From: Adhaeribacter aerolatus
GTDB taxonomy: Bacteria; Bacteroidota; Bacteroidia; Cytophagales; Hymenobacteraceae
Assembly: GCF_007991635.1 (NCBI RefSeq)
Contig: NZ_BJYS01000050.1
Span: forward strand, 1-55,051
Length of the DNA: 55,051 nucleotides
Reading direction: 5' to 3'
Shown here: in pieces, positions 37,223-45,991 of the stretch
How positions within the stretch are numbered: position 1 is the first letter of the stretch
Layout: each line of letters opens with the position of its first letter
Notes under the pieces: model-generated
What the model was told of the DNA's origin: nothing
The model's input: the letters and a program-made list of their open reading frames with translations, nothing else
The model's database searches: none
Translations under genes and position numbers: made by a program

Positions 37223-38269
37223 TTAGTTATTCTGCGGACGCAGTTTACGCACTTGCGCACCTGCCTGCCACATTTCTGAGTCGCGCAATTCTTTTAACTC
37301 CGCATCCAGTTTCTCGCGGTAATCTGGCTGGCTATTAGTATCGATAGAGCGCTGAGCTTCTTCGCCGGTAGCTACGCTTTCGTACAGTTCTTCGAACACA
37401 GGCGCTACCGCATCGCGGAATTTGTTTTTCCAGTCTAAGGCACCGCGCTGCGCAGTGGTAGAGCAGTTGGCGTACATCCAGTCCATACCGTTTTCGGCAA
37501 CTAATAGAATTAAGCTCTCGGTTAATTCTTCTACGGTTTCATTGAAAGACTCAGATGGCGAGTGACCTTTTTTGCGCAGCAGGTTGTATTGCGCTTCCAG
37601 GATACCCGCTAAAGCACCCATTAAAGTACCACGCTCACCGGTTAAGTCAGAATAAACTTCTTTTTTGAAATCAGTTTCGAATAAATAACCAGAACCAACA
37701 CCAATACCTAAGGCAACCGCTTTTTCACGAGCATTACCAGAAGCATCCTGATAAATGGCAAAGCTGGAGTTCAGACCTTTTCCTTCCAGGAACATGCGGC
37801 GTAAGCTGGTACCAGAACCTTTAGGCGCTACTAAAATAACATCTACATCTTTAGACGGCACAATACCGGTACGGTCGCTGAAAGTAACACCGAAACCATG
37901 TGAAAAGTAAAGGGTTTTACCTGGTTTCAGGGCTTTCTGTACCATTGGCCAAGCTGCAATTTGTCCGGCATCAGAAAGTAAGAACTGCAGAATAGTACCG
38001 CGTTCGCAAGCTTCTTCCAGCTCGAACAAAGTTTCACCTTCTACCCAGCCATCCTTCAGGGCTTTTTCCCAGGTTTTAGAATCTTTACGCTGGCCAACAA
38101 TTACGTTAAAACCGTTGTCGCGTAGGTTTAATGCCTGGCCAGGACCTTGCACGCCGTAACCTAATACTGCGATTGTTTCGTTTTTCAGTACTTCCCGGGC
38201 TTTGTCAAGTGGGAATTCTTCACGGGTTACTACGTTTTCTTCTGTTCCGCCGAAGTTAATTTTTGCCAT
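37223..38269 (-). CDS. ilvC: Ketol-acid reductoisomerase (NADP+)
   Basis: A 348-residue enzyme that converts 2-acetolactate to dihydroxyisovalerate, and the aceto-hydroxybutyrate homologue for isoleucine. The Rossmann motif is GYGVQGPGQALNLRDNG, and GQRKDSKTW follows in the coenzyme-binding loop. The catalytic acidic/His region is SDLTGERGTLMG, and NSQPDYREKL lies near the C-terminus. It is class I length. Several stretches (LNLRDNGFNVI, SHGFGVTF, VILVAPKGSG, SPSESFNETVEE, SQPDYREKL) resemble the fungal mitochondrial Ilv5 type more than the E. coli class II enzyme. Confidence 0.95.
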   Translation of the reverse strand: MAKINFGGTEENVVTREEFPLDKAREVLKNETIAVLGYGVQGPGQALNLRDNGFNVIVGQRKDSKTWEKALKDGWVEGETLFELEEACERGTILQFLLSDAGQIAAWPMVQKALKPGKTLYFSHGFGVTFSDRTGIVPSKDVDVILVAPKGSGTSLRRMFLEGKGLNSSFAIYQDASGNAREKAVALGIGVGSGYLFETDFKKEVYSDLTGERGTLMGALAGILEAQYNLLRKKGHSPSESFNETVEELTESLILLVAENGMDWMYANCSTTAQRGALDWKNKFRDAVAPVFEELYESVATGEEAQRSIDTNSQPDYREKLDAELKELRDSEMWQAGAQVRKLRPQNN

Positions 38270-38400
38270 TGTTTTACTTTTTATTTATTAGTGATTTTTC
38301 CTTAGTTTTTGTTTTCCCGGCTACCGTTTACTTTCCAGTAATATTCAGATCTAACCTTGCTTAATATTGTAACGGTAACAGCATTGCAGTAATCTGTTTA

Positions 38401-38961
38401 CTACAAGTGTGCTTCTGCTTGTTCTCTTAAATAGGTGCTGAGATCTTTCATGTGCTTGGTAATAGCTACCCGGCCGGAACGCGAGAACTGCAGAATACCA
38501 AAGGGCTTTAGCTGCTCAAATAAAGCTTTTGTTTCTTCCAGGTGGCCCGTTTTCTCAATAATAATATATTGCGGGTCTACCGTTAAAATACGAGCGTAGC
38601 TATCGCGCACTATTTTTTCTACCTCGTGGCCACTGATCAGCGAAGTCATCGGTATTTTATACAGGGCCATTTCCTGAAATACGGTTTCGTCTTCGGGGTA
38701 AAAAGAAGCGCGCAGGACATCTACCTGTTTGGAGATCTGCTTCACCAGCTTTTCAACCTGCTCGTAACGCGCCCGGATTATAATGGTATAACGGTAAACA
38801 CCCGGCACCTCCGATTCAGAGGCCGTTAAGCTTTCGATATTTATATGTCGCCGGGTAAAAATAATGACTATCCGGTTCAGCAGACCTACTTTGTTTTCCG
38901 TAAAGGCAAATATGGTATAATTTCTTTCTTCTGAATCGGAATAATTGGGCGCTGTATCCAT
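38401..38961 (-). CDS. ilvN: Acetolactate synthase small (regulatory) subunit
   Basis: A 186-residue protein with an N-terminal ACT domain (about residues 14-90, NYTIFAFTENKVGLLNRI, TRRHINIESLTASESE) and the ALS small-subunit C-terminal domain (HEVEKIVRDSYARIL, LEETKALFEQLKPFGILQFSRSGRVAITK). It binds valine and restrains the IlvB catalytic subunit. It follows ilvB by 149 bp, a gap containing heptamer repeats, and precedes ilvC. Confidence 0.93.
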   Translation of the reverse strand: MDTAPNYSDSEERNYTIFAFTENKVGLLNRIVIIFTRRHINIESLTASESEVPGVYRYTIIIRARYEQVEKLVKQISKQVDVLRASFYPEDETVFQEMALYKIPMTSLISGHEVEKIVRDSYARILTVDPQYIIIEKTGHLEETKALFEQLKPFGILQFSRSGRVAITKHMKDLSTYLREQAEAHL

Positions 38962-38993
38962 TGCTGTTATATTTCTGGCTGTTGCCGGGGTTG

Positions 38994-39063
38994 GGTTAAA
39001 GGTTTAGTATTAAAGGTTACAAGTTTTAGCTACCTGTAACCCTTAACTTTTAGCTTCTAACAA
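38994..39063. repeat. Degenerate heptamer array with internal inverted pair
   Basis: Units such as GGTTAAA, GGTTTAG, TATTAAA, GGTTACA run in one orientation, then turn into GTAACCC, TTAACTT, TTAGCTT, CTAACAA. The pair ggttaca/tgtaacc (39015-39021, 39035-39041) can form a hairpin in the ilvB-ilvN spacer. Confidence 0.45.
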
Positions 39064-39110
39064 ACCGGCTGTTTGTGCTTATTTATTATTTATAATATTA
39101 AAGGTACTTA

Positions 39111-40850
39111 TTAATCTAACCGGATATTAGCTACTGAATCGCCGGCCGGTACCATCGGGAACACGTTCTCTTCTTTCTCCACTACTACTTCCAGTAAGTA
39201 AGGACCATCGTGCTCTAACATTTCTTTAATTTGTCCTTGCAAATATTCGCGTTCGGTTACTTTGCTGCCGGCAATGCCGTAAGCTTTGGCAATTCCCACA
39301 AAATCAGGGTTAACCATTTCGGTAAACGAGTAGCGTTTCTGGTGGAAAAGCTGCTGCCATTGGCGTACCATTCCTAAGAAGTTGTTGTTCAGAATTACAA
39401 TCTTAACCCCAATCTGGTACTGGAAAATACAACCCAATTCCTGGATCGTCATCTGGAACCCGCCGTCGCCGATAACCGCAATTACCTGACGGTCGGGAGC
39501 ACCAACTTTGGCCCCCATGGCAGCCGGTAAACAAAAGCCCATCGTACCCAAGCCACCCGAGGTAATATTGCTGCGGGTTTCTTTAAAGTTATAGTAACGC
39601 ATCCCCACCATCTGGTGCTGCCCTACGTCGGTTACCAAAACGGCTTTCCCTTCGGTTAACTCCGAAATTATCCGCACGGCTTCACCCATCTGCAAGCCGG
39701 GTGTGCTCGGGTACAGTTGTTCCCGAATGACTTTATCGAACTCTATTTTATAAGCATCGAAAAAGCTTTGTACCCATTCTTTATGCTCCCGCTGTTCTAC
39801 CAGCGGCAACAAGGCTTGCAACGCTTCTTTGGCATCGGCGTTTACCGCTACATCAACCCGTACGTTTTTGTTTATTTCGGCCGGATCAATTTCAATATGA
39901 ATAATTTTGGCCTGCTTGGCATAACGTTTTAGATCGCCGGTTACGCGGTCGTCGAAACGCATACCAATGGCAATCAGCACATCGCACTCGTTTGTTTTCA
40001 GGTTAGGGCCGTAATTGCCGTGCATACCCAACATGCCCACGTTCAAAGGATGTTCGGTCTCCAGTCCTGATAACCCCAATATGGTCCAGGCAGCCGGTAA
40101 GCCCGCTTTCTCGATAAAAGCTTTAAAGTCTTCTTCGGCATGGCTTAACAGAACGCCTTGTCCCCAGATAACAAATGGCTTTTTGGCCTGGTTAATCAAT
40201 TCGGCGGCCGCTTCTACTTCGGCTAACTTTAACTTAGGTACCGGAATGTAGCTGGTAATTTTTTTCCACTTTTTATAGTTAAACTCAAAAGTGGCATTCT
40301 GCGCATCCTTGGTAATATCTATCAGTACCGGACCAGGCCGGCCGGAAGTGGCAATGTAAAATGCTTTGGCAATCGCTTCCGGAATTTCTTCGGCGCGGGT
40401 AACCTGATAACTCCATTTGGTAACCGGCATGGTTACCCCTAGTACATCGGTTTCCTGGAAAGCATCGGTACCCAACAAGTGCGAAAATACCTGCCCGGTA
40501 ATACAAACCATCGGGGTAGAATCTATCTGGGCATCGGCAATACCGGTAATTAAATTAGTAGCACCCGGGCCCGAAGTGGCAAAACAAACACCGGGTTTGC
40601 CGGTAATGCGGGCATAACCCTGCGCCGCGTGCGCCCCACCCTGCTCGTGCCGGACCAGATAATGCTTTAGTTGTTCGGAGAAATCATAGAGTGCATCGTA
40701 GATGGGCATGATAGCGCCACCCGGGTATCCAAAAATAGTATCGACCCCTTCTTCCAGCAACGACAGTAACACACCTTGCGCGCCGGTAACGAGCATCTTT
40801 TTGGGCTCGGTTTTCGGTTCCTTTTCCTTAATTTCTACTGCTACACTCAT
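39111..40850 (-). CDS. ilvB: Acetolactate synthase large (catalytic) subunit
   Basis: A 579-residue ThDP enzyme that condenses two pyruvates, or pyruvate with 2-oxobutanoate. The N-terminal PYR domain has the catalytic Glu region (FGYPGGAIMPIYDAL, RHEQGGAHAAQGYAR). The FAD-associated central domain follows, then the C-terminal PP domain with the ThDP/Mg motif GDGGFQMTIQELGCI and NNN (about 455-486). The length is standard. It is the second gene of the operon, 102 bp behind ilvD. Confidence 0.95.
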   Translation of the reverse strand: MSVAVEIKEKEPKTEPKKMLVTGAQGVLLSLLEEGVDTIFGYPGGAIMPIYDALYDFSEQLKHYLVRHEQGGAHAAQGYARITGKPGVCFATSGPGATNLITGIADAQIDSTPMVCITGQVFSHLLGTDAFQETDVLGVTMPVTKWSYQVTRAEEIPEAIAKAFYIATSGRPGPVLIDITKDAQNATFEFNYKKWKKITSYIPVPKLKLAEVEAAAELINQAKKPFVIWGQGVLLSHAEEDFKAFIEKAGLPAAWTILGLSGLETEHPLNVGMLGMHGNYGPNLKTNECDVLIAIGMRFDDRVTGDLKRYAKQAKIIHIEIDPAEINKNVRVDVAVNADAKEALQALLPLVEQREHKEWVQSFFDAYKIEFDKVIREQLYPSTPGLQMGEAVRIISELTEGKAVLVTDVGQHQMVGMRYYNFKETRSNITSGGLGTMGFCLPAAMGAKVGAPDRQVIAVIGDGGFQMTIQELGCIFQYQIGVKIVILNNNFLGMVRQWQQLFHQKRYSFTEMVNPDFVGIAKAYGIAGSKVTEREYLQGQIKEMLEHDGPYLLEVVVEKEENVFPMVPAGDSVANIRLD

Positions 40851-40952
40851 GACTTTTAACCTTAAGTTTATTTAATCAACCATCTTACAAAGATAATTAT
40901 TCCATCCCGAAGAATTATTTTTTTACTTATTTCTGATTATCAGCGAAGTAAA

Positions 40953-42656
40953 TTATCTATCGGTAACACAACCTTCCGATGCCGATGACACCGTTTTGGC
41001 ATATTTATATAATATACCGGAAGTTTTGCGCAAAGGCCGCTCCTGCCAGGCAGCCCGGCGGCGAACGATTTCCTCCTCACTCAGTTCTACTTCTAACCGG
41101 TTATTAACTGCATCAATGGTAATTTTATCGCCATCCTGCAGCAAACCAATCATGCCGCCCACGTGCGCTTCCGGCGTAATATGACCCACCACAAAGCCGT
41201 GCGTACCACCCGAGAACCGGCCATCGGTAATTAAAGCTACTGATTTACCTAACCCAGCACCCATAATTAAAGAAGTAGGTTTCAGCATTTCGGGCATACC
41301 GGGTCCGCCTTTCGGGCCTTCGTACCGGATTACCAAAACATCGCCTTCTTTTACTTTACCAGCTAGAATACCGTCGTTGGCTTCAAACTCCCCGTCAAAC
41401 ACCACAGCCGTACCGGTAAATATTTCGCCTTCTTTACCCGTGATTTTAGCCACGCCGCCTTGCTCCGCTAAGTTGCCGTAGAGAATGCGAATATGTCCGG
41501 TTTCTTTTATTGGTTTATCTAAAGGCATAATTACATCTTGCCCTTCGGCCATATCCGGCACGTTTTCCAGGTTCTCGGCTATGGTTTTACCGGTAACGGT
41601 TAAGCAATCGCCGTGCAGTAAACCAGCTTTCCATAACATTTTCATCACGGCCGGAATACCGCCAATTTTGTGTACCTGCTCCATGTGGTATTTACCACTC
41701 GGCTTCATATCGGCCAGCAAAGGCGTTTTATCGCTGATGCGCTGGAAATCATCGATGGTAATATCTACGCCAGCGGTTCGGGCAATAGCCAGCAGGTGCA
41801 GTACGGCATTGGTAGAACCACCTAAAACCGTAACCACTACCATGGCGTTTTCGAAAGCCTTTTTGGTTAAAATATCCAGCGGTTTAATGTCTTTCTCCAG
41901 CAACTGCCGAATAGCAATACCTGCCTGCACGCATTCTTCGCTTTTTTCGGTGCTGATTGCCGGGTTAGAAGAAGTATAAGGCAAAGCAATGCCTAATGCT
42001 TCGGCGGCGGAAGCCATGGTGTTGGCGGTGTACATACCACCGCACGCGCCGGCACCCGGACACGCATGTTCAATTACGCCTTTGAAATCTTCCGGCGAAA
42101 TAGTACCGGCATATTTTTCGCCGAGCGCTTCAAACGCCGAAACAATATCTAATCTTTTATCAGTGAATTTACCGGCGGCATCGCAGTAATTACCCGAAGC
42201 AATGGTACCACCATAAACCATGATGGCCGGGCGGTTTAAACGGGCAAAACTAATAAGCGCACCCGGCATATTTTTATCGCAGCCTACTACGGCAATTACG
42301 CCATCGTAGCTCTGGGCATTTACCACGGTTTCAATAGAATCCGCAATAATATCCCGCGAAGGCAAAGAATAACGCATACCCGGCGTTCCCATCGAAATGC
42401 CATCGCTTACCCCAATCGTATGAAATATTAAACCCAATACATCGTCGGTACTGTTAACGCCCTTTTTAACCAGTTTGGCTAAGTCGTTCAGGTGCATGTT
42501 ACAAGGGTTACCGTCGAAACCGGTACTTACAATACCCACCTGGGCTTTTTGCAAATCGGCATCGTTTAAGCCAATGGCGTGCAGCATGGCCTGAGCGGCC
42601 GGATTGGTTTCTTCCTGGGTAACCAGGTAGCTGTATCGGTTTAGTTTTGTACTCAT
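40953..42656 (-). CDS. ilvD: Dihydroxy-acid dehydratase
   Basis: A 567-residue Fe-S dehydratase that makes the 2-oxo acid precursors of valine and isoleucine. Cluster-ligand cysteines are C52 (GNPCNMHL), C125 (VGCDKNMPG, with K127, the usual Mg-binding carbamylated Lys) and C198/C204 ([17 protein letters not shown]). The C-terminal SGGTHG region is also present. It is the first structural gene of the operon. Its leader holds the attenuator described at 42719-42848. Confidence 0.95.
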   Translation of the reverse strand: MSTKLNRYSYLVTQEETNPAAQAMLHAIGLNDADLQKAQVGIVSTGFDGNPCNMHLNDLAKLVKKGVNSTDDVLGLIFHTIGVSDGISMGTPGMRYSLPSRDIIADSIETVVNAQSYDGVIAVVGCDKNMPGALISFARLNRPAIMVYGGTIASGNYCDAAGKFTDKRLDIVSAFEALGEKYAGTISPEDFKGVIEHACPGAGACGGMYTANTMASAAEALGIALPYTSSNPAISTEKSEECVQAGIAIRQLLEKDIKPLDILTKKAFENAMVVVTVLGGSTNAVLHLLAIARTAGVDITIDDFQRISDKTPLLADMKPSGKYHMEQVHKIGGIPAVMKMLWKAGLLHGDCLTVTGKTIAENLENVPDMAEGQDVIMPLDKPIKETGHIRILYGNLAEQGGVAKITGKEGEIFTGTAVVFDGEFEANDGILAGKVKEGDVLVIRYEGPKGGPGMPEMLKPTSLIMGAGLGKSVALITDGRFSGGTHGFVVGHITPEAHVGGMIGLLQDGDKITIDAVNNRLEVELSEEEIVRRRAAWQERPLRKTSGILYKYAKTVSSASEGCVTDR

Positions 42657-42718
42657 GGTTTTAATTAGGGTATTAAAAATTTATTTAACACTAATGCTAT
42701 TTCGGTACCGGCACAGTT

Positions 42719-42752
42719 AAAAAAAAGCGCCACTCTTTCGGGAATGGCGCTT
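42719..42752 (-). terminator. Intrinsic terminator in the ilvD leader (attenuator)
   Basis: Read on the minus strand, an 8-bp GC-rich stem (AAGCGCCA at 42752-42745 with TGGCGCTT at 42732-42725) and a 12-nt loop are followed by a run of 8 U (42726-42719). It lies about 60 bp before the ilvD start, so it would stop transcription before the first structural gene. This is the termination half of an attenuator. Confidence 0.85.
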
Positions 42753-42773
42753 ATCTTCTATTTAAAAACAAAA

Positions 42774-42848
42774 TCACACCATTAACCGCTTAGCGTCGAT
42801 AATGACGCTAAAAATAATCTGGCTTAGGATGACGTGACGAAAGTTCAT
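42774..42848 (-). CDS. ilv leader peptide (attenuator ORF)
   Basis: A 24-codon ORF starts at the ATG at 42848 and ends with TGA at 42776-42774. It encodes the residues MNFRHVILSQ, then IIFSVIIDAK, then RLMV. Ten of the 24 residues are Ile, Val or Leu. An Ile-Ile pair (16-17) lies exactly in the loop of a perfect 8-bp hairpin (42790-42811). The purine-rich gagaaa just upstream could serve as ribosome site. It is too short for usual gene finders. The role is a control peptide for ribosome stalling when branched-chain aminoacyl-tRNA is scarce. It is not expected to have a function as a protein. Confidence 0.8.
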   Translation of the reverse strand: MNFRHVILSQIIFSVIIDAKRLMV

Positions 42849-43171
42849 TATTTTCTCTGTTCGGTAAATGTTTATTTTGGGCCGCTAAGTAATTAATAAT
42901 TCAGAACAAAACAAAATATAAATTTTAATTTCCGTACTATTTTTTCATATTGGCACCCACAAAACCTAATCAGAAGGCAATTAGATTAAATAATTTCAAA
43001 ATATTTAATACAAGTTAACCTTTCTGAGGCAATATTTAAAATTTTCCAATCGGGCTTTTGCCACCTTTTTTTGAGCCTGGCCAGCAGCAGAAAATTTTAT
43101 ACTTATTAAACTAATATTTAGAAAGTTAATTTCGATTACCCAATTTTGTAACGTACAAATTAATACAACGC
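42849..43171. promoter_or_regulatory. Divergent promoter region between ilvD leader and thrA
   Basis: The 323-bp AT-rich gap must contain both the ilv promoter (minus) and the thr/leu promoter (plus). A near match to the Bacteroidota -7 element (TATATTTTG on the minus strand, about 42927) is visible, but a good -33 TTTG partner is not. No thr leader peptide rich in Thr/Ile codons was found in front of thrA. Confidence 0.35.
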
Positions 43172-45616
43172 ATGGTAGTTCTTAAGTTTGGCGGTTCTTC
43201 GGTCAGTACTCCTGAAAATATTTTAAAAGTGCTGGACATTGTCCGATCGCATGCTTCTATTAAACAACTGGCAGTGGTTGTTTCGGCATTTGGCGGCCTT
43301 ACCGACCATTTACTGCACACGAGCCGGCTGGCTGAGCGCGGCGACGATAGCTTTAAACAGGAGTTAGTTAAAATTGAAGACCGGCACCTGGCCGCTATTA
43401 AAGATCTGATTCATGCCAAACGCCAAAGCTCTATTGTAGCCAACGTTAAGTTTATTCTGAACGAACTGGAAGACATTATGCAAGGTGTTTTCCTGGTAAA
43501 AGAGCTCAGCCCCAAAACTTTAGACTTTATTTTGAGTTTTGGCGAGCGCTTGTCGTCGTATATTATAGCCGAGGCTTTCAAAGAAAATGGCTTACCCGCG
43601 GCGGCCGTAGATTATCGCAACTTTATTATTACCGATAGTAATTTTGGCAACGCCCGCGTAAACTTTGAATTAACGAACCAGAATATTCAAAAATATTTTG
43701 CCGGCAACGAAAACCTGCTGGTAATACCGGGCTTCGTGGGTACCACCGAACACGGCACTACTACCACATTGGGTCGCGGCGGCTCCGATTATACCGCCGC
43801 CATTATTGCTGCGGCTATTGAGGCTTCAGGCCTGGAAATCTGGACTGATGTAAGTGGCATGATGACCGCTGACCCGCGCCGGGTTAAAAATGCGATTCCC
43901 ATTGAGGAAATGTCTTATGAAGAGGCGCTGGAGCTTTCGTATTTCGGGGCTAAAATTATTTATCCACCCACGATTCAACCAGCTCTGAGCCGCCATATTC
44001 CGATTAGGCTGAAAAACACGTTTGCGCCGGAGGCCTTTGGTACGCTTATTACCCATAGTCCGCGGCCAAGCGAAGCGCCGGTAAAAGGTATTTCTTCTAT
44101 CGAGCAAATTTCGTTGCTTACCATTTCGGGTAGCGGCATGGTGGGTGCTTCGGGCGTGGCCATGCGTTTCTTTGGGGCGCTGGGCCGTAAAGGCGTTAAC
44201 GTTATTTTAATTACTCAAGCTTCTTCGGAGCACTCTATTAGTATAGGTATTAACCAGAAAGATGCTACCCGGGCGCAACAAACCGTGGAAGAAGAATTCC
44301 GATTGGAAATGCAAGCCGGTATTGTAGATAAGGTGCAGATAGAAAACAACCTGGCGATTGTAGCACTGGTGGGCTCCAACATGAGAAATACGCCGGGTAT
44401 AGCGGGTAAACTTTTCAGTGCTTTAGGCCGCAACGGCATTAATATTAGTGCCATTGCACAGGGCACCTCGGAGCTGAATATCTCGTGCGTTATCCAGAAA
44501 AAAGACGAAGAAAAAGCACTTAATACCCTACACGAGTCGTTCTTCTTGTCGGAAACTAAAACCCTGCATTTGTTTGTGGTGGGCACCGGAACTGTAGGCG
44601 CAACTTTAATGGATCAAATTAGTGGTCAGGCGGCTAACTTATACAAAGGGCACAATATTGCTCTGAAATTAATTGGGTTATCTAATTCTAAAACTGCTAT
44701 TTTCAACGAAGCCGGTATTCCGCTGGACTCCTGCAAAGAAGCATTGCAAAATTCAACGCAGCCTTCTAACATTGAGACCTTTGTTGACAAAATTCTGGAG
44801 TTAAACCTGCCGAACGCCATTTTTGTGGATTGCACGGCCAGCGCCGAAGTAGCCTCGGTTTATAATACCTTGCTCGACAAAAGCATTTCGGTAGTAACAC
44901 CGAACAAAATAGCCGCCTCGGGTAATTACCATACTTATAAAGAATTAAAAACGCTAGCTGCCAAACGGGGCGTTAAATTTTTGTTCGAAACCAACGTAGG
45001 CGCCGGCTTGCCCATTATCAGCACGCTTAACGATTTAATCCGCAGCGGCGATACCGTGCTGAAGATTGAAGGTATTTTTTCGGGCACCATGAACTACCTG
45101 TTTAATACCGTTAGTGCCGATAAGAAATTAAGCACTGTGGTACAGGAAGCCATGGATCTGGGTTACGCCGAACCAGATCCGCGCATCGATTTAAGTGGCA
45201 AGGACGTGGCCCGCAAAATATTAATCTTGGCCCGCGAAACCGGCGAAAACCTGGAACTGGAAGATGTAGCTATTAAGCCATTTTTACCGGCTAACTGCTT
45301 ACAAGACGGACCAATGGATGAATTCTGGCAAAATCTGCGGGATTACGAAAATACCTTTGAAACCCAACGCGCCGAACTAGAAAACCAAGGCAAAGGCTAT
45401 CGCTTGATTGCAGCCTGGGAAGAAGGCAAAGCCCGCGTAGAGTTAAGGGAAATAGAAAAAGGTCATCCGTTTTATTCGGTATCGGGCTCCGACAATATTA
45501 TTCTGTTTACGACCGAGCGTTATAAAGTGCAGCCGCTAATTGTGAAAGGCTCCGGCGCTGGGGCTGAAGTAACGGCTGCTGGGGTATTTGCCGATATTAT
45601 CCGGATTGCCAGTTAA
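43172..45616 (+). CDS. thrA: Bifunctional aspartokinase I / homoserine dehydrogenase
   Basis: 814 residues combining two enzymes of the aspartate pathway. The N-terminal aspartate kinase starts VVLKFGGSSV and has a nucleotide-binding part with GFVGTTEHGTTTTLGRGGSDYTAA. Two ACT domains follow at about 315-460 (ISLLTISGSGM, NNLAIVALVGSNM). The homoserine dehydrogenase NAD(P) motif is VVGTGTVG (about residue 470), with catalytic residues near TPNKIAASG and KIEGIFSGTMNYL. Threonine feedback on the ACT domains is normal for this family. It is the first gene of the plus-strand thr-leu series and diverges from ilvD. Confidence 0.95.
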   Translation: MVVLKFGGSSVSTPENILKVLDIVRSHASIKQLAVVVSAFGGLTDHLLHTSRLAERGDDSFKQELVKIEDRHLAAIKDLIHAKRQSSIVANVKFILNELEDIMQGVFLVKELSPKTLDFILSFGERLSSYIIAEAFKENGLPAAAVDYRNFIITDSNFGNARVNFELTNQNIQKYFAGNENLLVIPGFVGTTEHGTTTTLGRGGSDYTAAIIAAAIEASGLEIWTDVSGMMTADPRRVKNAIPIEEMSYEEALELSYFGAKIIYPPTIQPALSRHIPIRLKNTFAPEAFGTLITHSPRPSEAPVKGISSIEQISLLTISGSGMVGASGVAMRFFGALGRKGVNVILITQASSEHSISIGINQKDATRAQQTVEEEFRLEMQAGIVDKVQIENNLAIVALVGSNMRNTPGIAGKLFSALGRNGINISAIAQGTSELNISCVIQKKDEEKALNTLHESFFLSETKTLHLFVVGTGTVGATLMDQISGQAANLYKGHNIALKLIGLSNSKTAIFNEAGIPLDSCKEALQNSTQPSNIETFVDKILELNLPNAIFVDCTASAEVASVYNTLLDKSISVVTPNKIAASGNYHTYKELKTLAAKRGVKFLFETNVGAGLPIISTLNDLIRSGDTVLKIEGIFSGTMNYLFNTVSADKKLSTVVQEAMDLGYAEPDPRIDLSGKDVARKILILARETGENLELEDVAIKPFLPANCLQDGPMDEFWQNLRDYENTFETQRAELENQGKGYRLIAAWEEGKARVELREIEKGHPFYSVSGSDNIILFTTERYKVQPLIVKGSGAGAEVTAAGVFADIIRIAS

Positions 45617-45633
45617 TTATCCAACCACCCCCT

Positions 45634-45657
45634 TCCCCGCCTTAGCTAAGGCGGGGA
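45634..45657. repeat. 24-nt perfect palindrome after thrA
   Basis: The sequence reads identically on both strands around the centre ttagctaa (arms tccccgcc and ggcgggga). It is 17 nt past the thrA stop. It is probably a REP-like repeat, or could end transcription, but has no U-tail. Confidence 0.6.
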
Positions 45658-45733
45658 GCCGGGCTAACGGGTAGTAAGCTACAAGTCGTGGTTGTAAAAG
45701 AATTGGATATTGCGATTTTCAAATTTGCTGGCG

Positions 45734-45852
45734 CGAGGCTATGCCTCGTGTCTACTATTTATAAGGCCGCTGGCCTATAGTAATACTTAAATACTATTAT
45801 CCGGAGGGCAGAAGAAAATAGACGCAAGCGGGACCCTTGCGTTAGCAAGGGT
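45734..45852. repeat. Cluster of REP-like hairpins between thrA and thrB
   Basis: Four short perfect palindromes occur in 120 bp: cgaggc-tat-gcctcg (45734-45748), aggcc-gct-ggcct (45764-45776), acgcaag/cttgcgt (45822-45842) and acccttgc/gcaagggt (45833-45852). The last two share a strand and cannot form together. The rest of the 375-bp gap has no ORF. Confidence 0.55.
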
Positions 45853-45991
45853 TATTAAAAGTTTAGGCTGGAAAGTGCCACAGCCGAAAAGAGTAATGTT
45901 CCCCATCTAAGTTTAGGAGGGATAAAAGGGTGATTATTTTCGCCCCGAGTAATAATTTATAACCAGGGCCAGGAGCCTTTGGCTTACATGA

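Larger units (their letters stand above)
42719..42848 (-). promoter_or_regulatory. Branched-chain amino acid attenuator of the ilv operon
   Basis: Three mutually exclusive pairings are visible. Hairpin 1:2 is TTAGCGTC/GACGCTAA (42811-42804 with 42797-42790). Antiterminator 2:3 pairs AAUGGUG (42783-42777) with CGCCAUU (42749-42743), including one G-U. Terminator 3:4 is the U-tailed stem at 42719-42752. A ribosome stalled at Ile16-Ile17 covers strand 1 and would let 2:3 form, allowing read-through into ilvD; fast translation would favour 3:4. The layout follows the classical his/trp/ilv scheme. The model is inferred from sequence, without folding energy calculation. Confidence 0.75.

Noticed and set aside
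42719-42848. T-box riboswitch as an explanation of the ilv leader
   Set aside because: No T-box consensus (TGGNACC-type element) or long stem I is visible. The Ile/Val/Leu-rich ORF that overlaps a hairpin fits translation-coupled attenuation better.
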